Assembly: GCF_000281085.1 (NCBI RefSeq)
Contig: NZ_JH767525.1
Coordinates: 151,302 to 215,301, forward strand
Length of the DNA stretch: 64,000 bases
Direction: 5' to 3'
Source of the DNA: Catenovulum agarivorans YM01
GTDB lineage: Bacteria; Pseudomonadota; Gammaproteobacteria; Enterobacterales; Alteromonadaceae
Positions 25,126 through 35,468 of the stretch are shown in pieces; within the stretch, counting starts at the first letter, position 1; each line of letters starts with the position of its first letter. Both the position numbers and the translations under genes were made by a program. The notes below the pieces were generated by a model that searched no databases, was not told where the DNA came from, and saw nothing but the letters and a program-made list of their open reading frames with translations.

Positions 25126-27645
25126 ATGAATATTTTCGCTAACTTAAAGTTTGCACTGCGCTTATTTTACCGCGACATAGGCTCCAGCACTTTGGGAATA
25201 GTGGTACTTTCAATTGGCTTAGCAATGGCCATAACCATGTATACCCTAGCCAAAAATTATTTATGGAACAGTCCAGAATTAAGAGAAGGGCAACCTGTTG
25301 TCTCTTTTAATTGGGCACCGAGCAGAGAAGGTAGAAGAGGCTCTAGCATTTTCAATTATGCTGATTTTGAGGTGTTAGAAAAGAACAGTCAAAGCTTTGA
25401 ATATTTAACGACTTATAAATTTGTTAAACAGGCTTTTTTTGTTGACGGAGATAATGCAGAGGTATCTAGCGTTTTAGGTGCTTGGGTGCACGATAATTTT
25501 TTTGAATTATTTAATGTCAAACCAATATTAGGCAGATTACCCACACCAGATGATGCATTAGCAAGCACTCCAGCAACCATAGTGATTAATGAAGAATTAT
25601 GGCACGACAAGTTTAATTCAGACCCACAGGTTATTGGTAAAACCGTGCTGCTTAACGGTAAACAAGCTATTGTGATAGGTGTATTACCAGCCGCATTTCA
25701 GTTTCCAGGGAATCAACTATTTTGGGAACCTTATCACTGGCAATCACAAAAACAACACGGCAGAAAAAAAGGCGCGCTAAAACAATGGGTAGCTGGCGTT
25801 TTGAAACCAAATGTGAGCATAGCGCAAGCGGAGCTTGAGCTAGTTAATTTAGTTGAAACCATAAAAACTTTTTATCCTAAAGATAGCAAGTGGCTTACGC
25901 ATATTCGGCTCGAAAAATATGGCTCTGGTGATAACCAAAGTGAATCCTTTAAAGCCATTTTGTATGCATTAATCGTCGGTTCATTTATTGTCTTGATTGT
26001 CGCTTGCGCGAACGTGTCAAATTTATTATTGGCTAAATCGAGTAAACGCCAATTCGAGCTTGCCATGCGCCATGTTTTGGGAGCGAGCCGTTTAGAGATT
26101 GCATTACAAGTTTTGCTTGACGCCGTGTTAATAGCATTTTTCGCCACACTATTAGCTTTGTTATTGGCCAGTTGGTCTTGCAGAGGCATATGGCATTTAT
26201 TTGAAACTCATTACACTAATATGCCTTATTGGTGGAATATGGATATAGATGGCAAAGTATTACTGTTTGCGCTATTTATATTGCTGTTTACTGTGGTTGC
26301 ATCCGCCATATCTCCTATATTAAAAACCACGCGCCGCTATAACGCCGAACTATTAAAAGACAATGCAAGAACCACCAGCAGTTTGGCAGTTGGCCAAACA
26401 GGTAAATGGCTAGTTGGTGTGCAAATTACCCTAACCACCGCCCTGCTATGTTGTGCTGGTACTTTTGTAATAACCCTGCAAGAGCAGCTTGATCGCCAGC
26501 TCAAATATGAGCCGACTTCCATTCTTGTTAACCGATACTTTGCAACATCTCGAGAGTTTGTATCAAACGAATCTGTTATTAAGTTTTATCAAACAATTCA
26601 ACAAAAACTAGATCAACTACCGGGTGTGGAAGATGCGGTATTTTCTTCCGCATTAGTTGATTACAGAACCAGTTATCGGACAATTGAGATTGAAATCAAA
26701 CAACAAAATAAAGAGGACAAACCTATCGTTGTGCCCACTGAAATAGTGACGTTAGACTACTTTGATTTCTTTGAACAACCACCGCTACAAGGGCGCTTTT
26801 TTTCCAATATTGATACAGAGCAAGCTGCACATGTAACTGTGGTAAACCAAAGTTTTGTTGAAGCTTATTTTCCCAATGATAACCCGATTGGCAAAAGAAT
26901 TAGAATTAAAGGGCCAGGCGAAGCATGGGAAGATCAAAATAAAAGAAGAGAAACACCTTGGACTCAATGGCTCACTATAATTGGCGTTACACCTAACATT
27001 AACAGTGAAAAACATTTGAATGAGGCCAAAAAACTAGGAGATTTTAACCGTTATATACGCGTATACATTCCGCATACCCAATGGCCAACGCGTACTATGA
27101 ATTTAATGCTACGTGGGCAAGGTGAAGTGAAACATTATGCTAAACATGTTGCTAAAACCTTCGCAGAAACCTCAAAGTCTACTGCGTCTTATTATCCTTA
27201 CCGCACTCTACAAGACTTATTTGATGCCAGAGACATTTTCAGTAAACTCATCAGTCAATTTGTGTCGGGTTTTGCCCTATTTACGCTGATTATGGCTGCC
27301 ATAGGTTTATACGGTTTAGCAGCATTGACCACTGAGCAGCAATCCCGAGAGTTTGGTATTCGCCGTGCTTTAGGCGCAAAACGCCGCAATATTATAACCC
27401 TAGTCAGCAAAACCATGCGCCTACAATTGGCTATAGGTTTGATACTTGGTGTGAGTATAGGCTTTGCCCTAACCAATATATTGCTTAGCAGTGTTGGCCT
27501 ATCACATTCTGAGATATTTTCTGAGCTGTGGTTTGTTTTCCCTGGTGCAGCTTGCATTGTATTGTTGGTTTTGATTAGTGCAATCTTTCCACCTTCGTGG
27601 CGGGCAGCCAACCTCCCCCCCAACCAAACCTTACGTCATGCCTAA
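25126..27645 (+). CDS. MacB-like FtsX-family ABC permease (two FtsX units)
   Basis: An 839-residue permease. N-terminal membrane segment (about 20-42), periplasmic MacB_PCD-like domain, three-helix FtsX block (about 280-410), a further helix near 430, a second periplasmic domain, and a second FtsX block (about 720-830) containing EFGIRRALGAKRRNI. This duplicated form is common in tripartite efflux and antimicrobial-peptide export systems of Gram-negative bacteria. It works with the preceding ATPase and adaptor. Confidence 0.87.
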   Translation: MNIFANLKFALRLFYRDIGSSTLGIVVLSIGLAMAITMYTLAKNYLWNSPELREGQPVVSFNWAPSREGRRGSSIFNYADFEVLEKNSQSFEYLTTYKFVKQAFFVDGDNAEVSSVLGAWVHDNFFELFNVKPILGRLPTPDDALASTPATIVINEELWHDKFNSDPQVIGKTVLLNGKQAIVIGVLPAAFQFPGNQLFWEPYHWQSQKQHGRKKGALKQWVAGVLKPNVSIAQAELELVNLVETIKTFYPKDSKWLTHIRLEKYGSGDNQSESFKAILYALIVGSFIVLIVACANVSNLLLAKSSKRQFELAMRHVLGASRLEIALQVLLDAVLIAFFATLLALLLASWSCRGIWHLFETHYTNMPYWWNMDIDGKVLLFALFILLFTVVASAISPILKTTRRYNAELLKDNARTTSSLAVGQTGKWLVGVQITLTTALLCCAGTFVITLQEQLDRQLKYEPTSILVNRYFATSREFVSNESVIKFYQTIQQKLDQLPGVEDAVFSSALVDYRTSYRTIEIEIKQQNKEDKPIVVPTEIVTLDYFDFFEQPPLQGRFFSNIDTEQAAHVTVVNQSFVEAYFPNDNPIGKRIRIKGPGEAWEDQNKRRETPWTQWLTIIGVTPNINSEKHLNEAKKLGDFNRYIRVYIPHTQWPTRTMNLMLRGQGEVKHYAKHVAKTFAETSKSTASYYPYRTLQDLFDARDIFSKLISQFVSGFALFTLIMAAIGLYGLAALTTEQQSREFGIRRALGAKRRNIITLVSKTMRLQLAIGLILGVSIGFALTNILLSSVGLSHSEIFSELWFVFPGAACIVLLVLISAIFPPSWRAANLPPNQTLRHA

Positions 27646-27686
27646 CTATTTGTGCCAGGCAGTTAGCTGTCTGGCTTCTTTTATCT

Positions 27687-29165
27687 ATGAAAAATTCATC
27701 ATTTACACGTCAAAAATTATGGTTAGCAATTGTGCTCTGGGTAACCCTAGCAGCTTCAGCGCAAGCAAATGAGCATCAATCGGCTACCCTACTAGAGCTA
27801 GATGTTCATCAAGCTATTTTATTGGGTATTGCTAAAAACTATGGGGTAAAAATAAACCGGCTGAATCCACAGTTTACCGCGCTAAACATTGCTATTGAGC
27901 AAGGTAATTTCGAACCAAATGTTTTTGCCAGCTACCAACAAAGTCAAAGCGAACGACTTAATTCATTAACACAAAACAATCGTTACGCAAGCACTACCTC
28001 ATCGGTTGGTTTACAAGGCATTGCGCCTTGGGGTACACGTTATAAACTTGCGATAGAAGCCAATAAAAACGAATTTAGTAATTCGGCCAATTTCAGCAGT
28101 GTCATAGAAGTGACTCAACCCTTGTTGAAAAATTTTGGACTTGAGTCTAACTACAGTAATGTTGTTTTAGCGCAAAAACGTACCGAAATAGAGCGAATGC
28201 GCTTTAGCCAACAACTCATGTTGGTTGTACAGCAAATCGTTAATGCGTACACAAGTTTGTACGCGGCTCAACTCAATTTAAAAGTTGCTCAAGCAAACCG
28301 AACACTCGCGGAAAAAACCCTAGAAGCTGAACAAAAACGTGTAATTATTGGCAAAAGTTCAGATTCTGCAACGCTTCGACCCGCAGTCAGTTTAGCAAAT
28401 CGTGAAGATACAGTGCTAATTGCACAGCAAGAATTAAGGTTTAGGCAAAACACGCTAAAGTCGTTAATTGCTGATAGTAGCGCAGGACTGTTATCTCTAG
28501 AATTGCATGCTGTCGGCTTACCTGAAGCAGAACAATTTAACCCGAACATTACACAAGACTTTCAACAAGCTCTAAATAATAGACCCGAATATTTAGAAGC
28601 AAAGCTATCAGTCAGCCAACAAAAAATTAGAGTGAAGCGAGATCAACAACAACATAACCCCAACTTAGATTTAGTTATTCGTTACCAAAAAAATGGATTA
28701 GCTGATGAAAATAATTTGAGTAGCGCATTAGATAATTATCAAAATAGTGCGTTGAATTCAGGGTACATTGGAATTAACTTTTCTATGCCACTCTCGATGC
28801 AAAGCAGTAAGAGTCGTTTGTCACAAAGTAACATAGCCTTACAGCAAGATGAACTGAAGTTAGAGCAGACAGCACAAAATATTTTGCTTGCGCTCGATAC
28901 TGCCGCTTATGCGCTAGCTGGTAATTGGCGACGTTTACAAGCGGCAAATCAAGCAGTGGCGTTAACTCAAGCTTCGCTGGATGCGGAAGAGAAAAAAATG
29001 GCCGTAGGCAGAAGCAATAGCTTTTATATCTTGGATATGCAAAGCCGATTAGCCAATGCCCAGCGCAGAAAAGTAGATGCGTTAACAAGCTATTACATTT
29101 CGTTAGTTAACTACCACAAACAAAAAGGCACTATTTTATCTCACTACCAAGTGGCCGTTAACTAA
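27687..29165 (+). CDS. TolC-family outer membrane efflux protein
   Basis: A 492-residue exported protein with a signal peptide (cleavage after ASAQA) and the duplicated helical pattern of TolC-type channels (QGNFEPNVFASYQQS, ... QKIRVKRDQQQHNPNLDL...). The start at 27687 gives a good signal peptide. The frame is open further up into the permease gene, and no strong ribosome binding site was seen, so coupling to the upstream gene is possible. Completes an adaptor-ATPase-permease-channel export system. Confidence 0.83.
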   Translation: MKNSSFTRQKLWLAIVLWVTLAASAQANEHQSATLLELDVHQAILLGIAKNYGVKINRLNPQFTALNIAIEQGNFEPNVFASYQQSQSERLNSLTQNNRYASTTSSVGLQGIAPWGTRYKLAIEANKNEFSNSANFSSVIEVTQPLLKNFGLESNYSNVVLAQKRTEIERMRFSQQLMLVVQQIVNAYTSLYAAQLNLKVAQANRTLAEKTLEAEQKRVIIGKSSDSATLRPAVSLANREDTVLIAQQELRFRQNTLKSLIADSSAGLLSLELHAVGLPEAEQFNPNITQDFQQALNNRPEYLEAKLSVSQQKIRVKRDQQQHNPNLDLVIRYQKNGLADENNLSSALDNYQNSALNSGYIGINFSMPLSMQSSKSRLSQSNIALQQDELKLEQTAQNILLALDTAAYALAGNWRRLQAANQAVALTQASLDAEEKKMAVGRSNSFYILDMQSRLANAQRRKVDALTSYYISLVNYHKQKGTILSHYQVAVN

Positions 29166-29362
29166 GGACAACCAGCAATAAAAATATTAAAGCTAGTGAG
29201 TGAATGGGTTGCGAGCAAATCTGAACAAAAAACCACCAGGGAAAACGTTTTACTTAATTAACAAAAACAGCTAAGATCACATCGCTATCTGCAAACAAAT
29301 TCGTTACACTGGCAAAATCCAGTGGAAGTAAACAAAGACTAACGGAAAAACGGTACTAGACT

Positions 29363-30388
29363 ATGAGCTCTACAATCTTAGTAACTGGTGGCGCGGGTTA
29401 CATCGGCAGCCACACTGTATTAGAACTATTAAACCAAGACGACCAAGTAATAGTGGTTGATAACCTAGCCAACGCATCAGAAGAATCACTTGCTCGCGTA
29501 AAAGACATCACAGGCAAAGACCTAACTTTCTACCAAGCAGATATCCTAGACACAGCTGCATTAGACGAAATATTCGCCAAGCACCAAATTGATGCAGTTA
29601 TTCATTTCGCAGGCTTAAAAGCAGTAGGTGAAAGTACTCAAATCCCACTAACCTACTACCACAACAACGTTACAGGCACGATTAACCTTTGCCAAGTCAT
29701 GGCAAAACACGGGGTTAAATCAATCGTATTTAGCTCATCAGCAACTGTATATGGTGACCCACAAGCATTGCCTTTAGTTGAAAGCATGCCAACAGGTATT
29801 CCAACTAATGCGTATGGTCATTCAAAGTTAATGATTGAAGAGATTTTGCGTGATTTATCAGAGTCAGATCCAGAGTGGCGTATCGTATTATTACGTTACT
29901 TCAACCCAATTGGCGCACATGAATCAGGCCGTATCGGTGAAGACCCTAACGGTATTCCAAACAACCTAATGCCATTTATCACCCAAGTAGCAGTAGGTCG
30001 TCGTGAACAACTTGCTGTATTTGGTAACGATTACGACACGCACGACGGTACAGGTGTACGCGATTATATTCACGTTGTTGATTTAGCTTTAGGTCACTTG
30101 CGCGCGTTAGAAAAAATTCAAAAAGATTCAGGTGTTTTCACGTATAATCTCGGCACAGGTACAGGTTATTCAGTATTAGATATGGTAAAAGCGTTTGAAA
30201 AAGCGTCAGATAAAACCATAAAATACCAACTTGTAGACCGCCGCCCGGGTGATGTTGCAGCATGTTATGCAGATGCAACTGCAGCCAAAACAGAGCTGAA
30301 TTGGCAAGCAAACTTTGGTTTAGATCGCATGTGTCAAGACAGCTGGCGCTGGCAAAGCCAAAACCCAAATGGGTATAAAAATAGTTAG
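29363..30388 (+). CDS. galE: UDP-glucose 4-epimerase
   Basis: A 341-residue short-chain dehydrogenase-type epimerase of normal GalE length: NAD-binding [11 protein letters not shown] at the N-terminus, catalytic Ser region (SSSATVYG) and YGHSK (Tyr-x3-Lys), and the GalE block [12 protein letters not shown]. Interconverts UDP-glucose and UDP-galactose for envelope polysaccharide synthesis or galactose use. Followed 29 bases later by another epimerase gene in the same direction. Confidence 0.95.
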   Translation: MSSTILVTGGAGYIGSHTVLELLNQDDQVIVVDNLANASEESLARVKDITGKDLTFYQADILDTAALDEIFAKHQIDAVIHFAGLKAVGESTQIPLTYYHNNVTGTINLCQVMAKHGVKSIVFSSSATVYGDPQALPLVESMPTGIPTNAYGHSKLMIEEILRDLSESDPEWRIVLLRYFNPIGAHESGRIGEDPNGIPNNLMPFITQVAVGRREQLAVFGNDYDTHDGTGVRDYIHVVDLALGHLRALEKIQKDSGVFTYNLGTGTGYSVLDMVKAFEKASDKTIKYQLVDRRPGDVAACYADATAAKTELNWQANFGLDRMCQDSWRWQSQNPNGYKNS

Positions 30389-30417
30389 AGCAAAGCTCAC
30401 AAGGTAAAGGATAAAAC

Positions 30418-31425
30418 GTGAAATATTTAGTCACTGGTGCAGCCGGTTTTATCGGATTTTTTACAGCACAGAAGTTATTAAAAGCAGGTCATCAAGTAGT
30501 AGGTATAGATAACTTAAATAGCTACTACGAAGTAAAGCTAAAAGAAGACAGACTAAAAGAGTTAGAACCTTTCGAACACTTTAGTTTTGTAAAAATTGAC
30601 TTGGCTGACCGTGACGGTATGGCACAATTATTCGAAGAACACAGCTTTGATGTGGTTATTCATTTAGCCGCTCAAGCTGGCGTTCGTTATTCGTTAGACA
30701 ACCCATTTGCTTATGCAGACTCAAACCTTGTTGGTCACCTATCAATTTTAGAGGGTTGCCGCCATAACAAGGTCAAACATTTGGTTTATGCCTCTTCTAG
30801 CTCTGTGTATGGCTTAAACAGCAAAATGCCATTTGCCACTGAAGATTCAGTCGATCATCCAGTTTCTTTATATGCAGCAACGAAAAAAGCCAATGAGTTG
30901 ATGAGCCACACCTACTCTCATCTATATCAAATTCCAACGTCGGGATTACGCTTTTTCACTGTGTATGGCCCTTGGGGTCGCCCTGATATGGCATTGTTTA
31001 AATTTACCAAAGCCATTATCAACGGCGAACCAATTGACATATATAACAATGGTGACTTGGCGCGTGACTTCACCTACATTGATGATATTGTTGAAGGCAT
31101 TTTACGTGTAGCCAATAAAATTCCAGCAGCGAATGCTGATTGGACACCTGAACAAGGCTCAGCAAAAGATAGCTCAGCGCCTTACCGAGTTTACAACATA
31201 GGTAATGGCTCACCAGTGCAATTAATGGACTTTGTTAAAGCAATCGAAAACGCAATCGGCATAGAAGCTAAGAAAAACTTTATGCCAATGCAACCAGGAG
31301 ATGTATTTAAAACTTGGGCAGATACCGAAGACTTAGAAAAAGTCACAGGACACAAGCCGCAAGTGTCGGTACAGAAAGGAGTCGAAAAATTTGTAGCTTG
31401 GTATCGCAACTACTATCAAGTTTAA
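30418..31425 (+). CDS. NAD-dependent sugar-nucleotide epimerase, UDP-glucuronate 4-epimerase type
   Basis: A 335-residue extended SDR with VTGAAGFIGFFTA (glycine motif), AAQAGVRYS, SSSSVYG, the catalytic YAATKK, and GPWGRPDMALFKFTKAI. This last block and the pattern DIYNNGDLARDFTYIDDI are typical of UDP-glucuronate 4-epimerases and close relatives making capsule or LPS sugars. GTG start preceded by AAGGA. Probably co-transcribed with galE. Exact substrate not provable from sequence. Confidence 0.88.
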   Translation: MKYLVTGAAGFIGFFTAQKLLKAGHQVVGIDNLNSYYEVKLKEDRLKELEPFEHFSFVKIDLADRDGMAQLFEEHSFDVVIHLAAQAGVRYSLDNPFAYADSNLVGHLSILEGCRHNKVKHLVYASSSSVYGLNSKMPFATEDSVDHPVSLYAATKKANELMSHTYSHLYQIPTSGLRFFTVYGPWGRPDMALFKFTKAIINGEPIDIYNNGDLARDFTYIDDIVEGILRVANKIPAANADWTPEQGSAKDSSAPYRVYNIGNGSPVQLMDFVKAIENAIGIEAKKNFMPMQPGDVFKTWADTEDLEKVTGHKPQVSVQKGVEKFVAWYRNYYQV

Positions 31426-31524
31426 AAAATTAAACCTAGTTGCCATTTTTAACATTGCAGTTTCTGTGTAACAACTTAAAATGGCGCGCTTTTAATTGTT
31501 AACTTAAAATCTGGCTCTAGTTTA

Positions 31525-32367
31525 ATGAAATATACCCACTTATCCGCATCTATTATGGCAATCGGCCTTGCAGCAGCAACCCATAGCGCAGCAGCAAGTA
31601 AAAACCCCGAAGATAAGTTTGGTAAATTTGTTGCGTCAGTTGAGCTAGGTTATATCATGACCGAAGGCAACACTGACTCAACGTCAATCGTGTTTAAAGC
31701 AGATATTGGTAACGAAACAGAATCTTTCCGTAATCAGTTTTCTTTTGATTCTCTATATAAAGAGCAAGATGAAGAAAAACAGGTTGATGGAGAAAAAGTT
31801 AAAGAAACAGTCACTAAAGAAGAAAAATATTCAGCTTCTGCCCAGACCAACTACAAGGTTAATGACGAAGGTGATGCGATATTAGCGTTCGCCTCGTACG
31901 AAACCAATCGCTTTTCAACCTTCCATTATCAAGCGTCAATAGCGACCGGTTATAACACTCGTCTACTTGACTCAAAAACCGGATTTCTTGATTTATCAAT
32001 CGGTCCGGGTTATAGCTTTGATTCATTAGTTGTAGCGGTAAATGAAGATAATCAACAAGTAGATGGTAGTGGTAATCTGATAACCGATGGAAATGGCAAT
32101 CCAATCATGGGTGACCAAGAAAACCGTAATCAATTAATTTGGCGTGCCGCTGCGACCTATCAAAGAAAAATCACTGAGCAGATTAAGTTTCGCTCAGCTT
32201 ATTCAATTGAAGATGGCGATTTTAATCGAAAATCAGAACTGGAAGCCAGCATAACCATGCAAGTAAATGGTTCATTAGCCGTTAAAGCGTCCATTAAAAA
32301 CAAGAAAAACTCTGCAGATAATAGTGACGACAAACAAAACCGTATAACACTGGTTTATAACTTCTAG
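31525..32367 (+). CDS. DUF481 (YdiY-like) outer membrane protein
   Basis: A 280-residue exported protein with a signal peptide (cleavage near HSAAA), the opening VELGYIMTEGNTDSTSI found in DUF481 proteins, repeated amphipathic strands and a terminal Phe, as in outer membrane barrels. Function of the family is poorly known. It stands between the epimerases and nasT with no visible link to either. Confidence 0.8.
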   Translation: MKYTHLSASIMAIGLAAATHSAAASKNPEDKFGKFVASVELGYIMTEGNTDSTSIVFKADIGNETESFRNQFSFDSLYKEQDEEKQVDGEKVKETVTKEEKYSASAQTNYKVNDEGDAILAFASYETNRFSTFHYQASIATGYNTRLLDSKTGFLDLSIGPGYSFDSLVVAVNEDNQQVDGSGNLITDGNGNPIMGDQENRNQLIWRAAATYQRKITEQIKFRSAYSIEDGDFNRKSELEASITMQVNGSLAVKASIKNKKNSADNSDDKQNRITLVYNF

Positions 32368-32568
32368 TATATTTAGCAAATTGCTATCTTTCGGCGCGTT
32401 GTTGCGCCGTTGAGGTGCAGTTTCCGCCGTTCTAAAGTCCATCAATAAAATAACCAAACAATAAAAAATCGATTAAAATCAATATGTTTTAGCAATTACA
32501 TACAAATGGTCTGTATTTTGCTTTGGCATAAATGTTCTTCATCAACAAAGCAGTTATAGAAAGACACT

Positions 32569-33174
32569 ATGCAAAGTAAGTATGAGTCGCACCGTAGCAT
32601 CGGATTAAGAGCTTTGTTACTCGTAGAATCCGAGAATTTTGACCGTGATTTAAGAAATGCCCTACTGACATGTGGGTATGACGTATATCCAGCATTAACT
32701 TCTAGCCACATATTAAAAGTGGTCGACAATGTTGATCCCAACGTGATCATTTTGGATGTAGACAGGTTGACGACAGACAACATCCATAGCCTACACATAC
32801 TCAATGAAATAGACCCTAGACCTATGGTTATTTTTACTGAGTTTTCTGATCAAGACATGATTGATCGTGTGCTTAAGTCGAAGATAAATGCATATATTGT
32901 AGGAGATAAGTTACCTCAACATGTGGGCGCAACCATTCAAATAGCTATAGTACGTTTTCGCGAAGTGCAATCTTTGAAAAATGAATTAACAGAAACGAAA
33001 CGTAAATTAGAAGGGCGTAAATGGATTGATAAAGCAAAAGGGTTATTAATGACCAGCAAAGGGTTAACCGAAGATCAGGCTTATCAAACGTTACGCAAAA
33101 TGGCGATGGACAACTCGCAACGCATCGACGAAGTTGCGAAAAACGTTATTTCATTTATGCAAGCTGTCGGCTAG
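32569..33174 (+). CDS. nasT: ANTAR-domain response regulator, NasT type
   Basis: A 201-residue protein: receiver-like N-terminal domain (about 12-125, candidate Asp63 in ILDVD, acidic E20/E22), a short coiled linker (about 130-145) and a C-terminal ANTAR RNA-binding domain (about 145-197, RKWIDKAKGLLMTSKGLTEDQAYQTLRKMAMD). NasT proteins bind two-hairpin leader RNAs and block terminators so that nitrate and nitrite reductase genes are read. A matching leader stands before nrtA, 15 kb away. In known systems nasS, a cytoplasmic NrtA-like nitrate sensor, lies next to nasT; it does not here. Confidence 0.88.
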   Translation: MQSKYESHRSIGLRALLLVESENFDRDLRNALLTCGYDVYPALTSSHILKVVDNVDPNVIILDVDRLTTDNIHSLHILNEIDPRPMVIFTEFSDQDMIDRVLKSKINAYIVGDKLPQHVGATIQIAIVRFREVQSLKNELTETKRKLEGRKWIDKAKGLLMTSKGLTEDQAYQTLRKMAMDNSQRIDEVAKNVISFMQAVG

Positions 33175-33255
33175 TCACTTAACTATTGGCTAGCAAAGCT
33201 TTGCTGTTTGCTGTTAATATTCGCCTCTTAAAAATACAAAAATGATTTTATAAAA

Positions 33256-33293
33256 CACATACGGATTTGTGTTAACAAGCGCTACCGTATGTG
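33256..33293. promoter_or_regulatory. Inverted repeat upstream of the cytochrome gene
   Basis: CACATACGG and CCGTATGTG form a 9-bp inverted repeat separated by 20 bases, ending 18 bases before the cytochrome start codon. A third copy, CATACGGAT, overlaps the start at 33304-33312. It could be an operator or an RNA hairpin near the ribosome binding site. Confidence 0.4.
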
Positions 33294-33311
33294 CACACAT
33301 GGAGCATACGG

Positions 33312-35468
33312 ATGATAATTAACAGTAAAGTTAAACTGATAAGCAAACTTGCCCTATTATGTCTGACTATTTTGATCGTGATCAGTGGCTTAGGCGTATA
33401 CTGGAAACACCAAAGTCGCTTTAGTGACAACAGCCCATACCGCGGCGCACAGTACACTCAAAACAAACAATTTTTAGATGGTTTCGACAAGTTTTATCCT
33501 GGGCCTCAGTTTCCCAACTCACAAATTAATGGCAAATGGCAAGGTTGGACTGCCAGCCAAAGTATGTGGTATTACAACACCACTCAAGGCTCTGATTTAA
33601 TTCCTTACGACTTCTTTTTATTTTTAGAACAACACAACTCCAACGAGCTGTTTAGAAGTGAAAAGAACTTCGACAAATTTCGCTATATAGTGCAAAAACC
33701 GACAGAGTCTAACCCAGATGGCCTTCCGCTTGGTTTTGTTAAAGACGAATACCTAGGCAAAAGTTATGTTGGCTTAACCTGTGCCGCCTGCCATACCAGC
33801 CAAGTAGTGTATAACAAGACTGCAATTCGTATTGATGGTGGCCCAGCAATGGCCAACATGGATATGTTTATGCGCGAGCTTGAAGCTGCACTCTCGGCAA
33901 CACTGCAAGATAAAAATAAAAAACATAGATTTATCGCCAATGTTTTAAATTACAACTTAAAACAAGGTATTTTAGGCCAGCATAACTACGATAACGAACA
34001 AGCTATCGAAGCTGATTTGCACAAATATATGCTGCAAGTATCTTTGTACAACTATATAAACTTTAGCCCGACCGAATATGGTTATGCGCGTTTAGATGCA
34101 TTTGGGCGTATTTTTAACCGTGTTTTGCAACATACTCTGAATAAAAAACAGCTGCAGCAATCAATCGCTGAATCATTTGATGGTGCCACAGCTTCAGAGC
34201 TGTTGCGTGATTTAAATGATGGATTAGTCGACAACGATGATTTGCCACGAGTATTTGATCGGCTAATCAGCCAATTTGATCTTGATCCAGACTCAGTCAA
34301 CTTAGTCGAAAACATGGCGCAACTACGTAAATTAAAAGAAATTTTATTTAACGCGCCCGACGCACCTGTATCGTATCCCTTCTTGTGGGACATTGCCCAA
34401 CACGACTATGTGCAGTGGAATGGCATAGCCGCCAACGCAGGTGTGGGTGCGGTGGGCCGCAACACAGGTGAAGTTATGGGTGTATTTGCTACGCTTGATT
34501 GGTACGAATCTAAAAACGGTACTTTATCCACTTTAATTGGTGGTCAACCCAAAAACGATAATGGTAAATATACCCACTTTAAATCATCGGTCGATTTAAC
34601 CAATTTGCGTTTAATTGAATCTCAGCTTAAAGATTTAACTAGCCCAATGTGGCCTGAAGAAATATTAGGTCGAATAAAATGGCAGGATGTAAAAGCCGGA
34701 CAAACACTATTTGAACAACACTGTGGTAGCTGTCATCTACCGATAGAAGCGACCAACCCAAGGCGCAAAGTTGTTGCGCAAATGGCCAAACTTGAAGCCA
34801 TTCAAACAGATGAAAAAATGGCAGCCAACAGCGTTAATTTCAAAGGTCATACAGGAATATTAGAAGGCATCTATTTAGGTACAGATGTTGGTGATATTTT
34901 ATTGCAAGAACAAGCGCCTGTAGCAGCGATATTAACTGCCGCGACTCGTAATGTAGTTGCCACACCGGATCCTGACAAAGGCTGGCTAGCCAACTGGTTT
35001 GACTGGTTATACAACCTAGCCGTAACCTTTTTTGACAACGACATTAAACAATCTATAAAACGCGGTGACTACAACCCAGATACCACAGCGAATCCTTGGG
35101 CGTCTTTGTTGGCTTATAAAGCTCGACCTATGAATGGTGTATGGGCAACCGCACCTTATTTACACAATGGCTCTGTACCTACTCTGTACGACTTATTATT
35201 GCCAAAATGTGATGCTAAACAAATTAAAGCGGGTGAAAAATGTCGCCCTGAACAATTTGTAGTGGGCAGTCGTTTATTCGACCCAGAAAAAGTAGGGTTT
35301 GTTAGTGATGGCTACGAAGGTTTTATTTTTGATACCTCGAAAGTAGGCAACAGCAATGCTGGCCACGAATATGGCACCAAAGATATTCAATTGCACAATG
35401 GTCAGGTTTTACCGGCGTTAACCGATAAACAAAGATGGCAAATTGTTGAATATATGAAGTCGATTTAG
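33312..35468 (+). CDS. Di-haem c-type cytochrome, RoxA/BCCP-MauG superfamily-like
   Basis: A 718-residue protein with an N-terminal membrane anchor or uncleaved signal (about 8-30) and two haem c motifs, CAACH at 157-161 and CGSCH at 471-475. Large size, two widely spaced haems and the block MNGVWATAPYLHNGSVPTLYDLL near the C-terminus fit the di-haem peroxidase-like family that includes RoxA-type oxygenases. Periplasmic redox enzyme, substrate unknown. ATG at 33312 is preferred because GGAG precedes it; a GTG 21 bases earlier lies inside the inverted repeat. Confidence 0.8.
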   Translation: MIINSKVKLISKLALLCLTILIVISGLGVYWKHQSRFSDNSPYRGAQYTQNKQFLDGFDKFYPGPQFPNSQINGKWQGWTASQSMWYYNTTQGSDLIPYDFFLFLEQHNSNELFRSEKNFDKFRYIVQKPTESNPDGLPLGFVKDEYLGKSYVGLTCAACHTSQVVYNKTAIRIDGGPAMANMDMFMRELEAALSATLQDKNKKHRFIANVLNYNLKQGILGQHNYDNEQAIEADLHKYMLQVSLYNYINFSPTEYGYARLDAFGRIFNRVLQHTLNKKQLQQSIAESFDGATASELLRDLNDGLVDNDDLPRVFDRLISQFDLDPDSVNLVENMAQLRKLKEILFNAPDAPVSYPFLWDIAQHDYVQWNGIAANAGVGAVGRNTGEVMGVFATLDWYESKNGTLSTLIGGQPKNDNGKYTHFKSSVDLTNLRLIESQLKDLTSPMWPEEILGRIKWQDVKAGQTLFEQHCGSCHLPIEATNPRRKVVAQMAKLEAIQTDEKMAANSVNFKGHTGILEGIYLGTDVGDILLQEQAPVAAILTAATRNVVATPDPDKGWLANWFDWLYNLAVTFFDNDIKQSIKRGDYNPDTTANPWASLLAYKARPMNGVWATAPYLHNGSVPTLYDLLLPKCDAKQIKAGEKCRPEQFVVGSRLFDPEKVGFVSDGYEGFIFDTSKVGNSNAGHEYGTKDIQLHNGQVLPALTDKQRWQIVEYMKSI

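Noticed and set aside
32392-32409. CGGCGC/GCGCCG hairpin after the DUF481 gene as terminator
   Set aside because: Stem of only six pairs and no T-run. It may be a weak stop but is not claimed.
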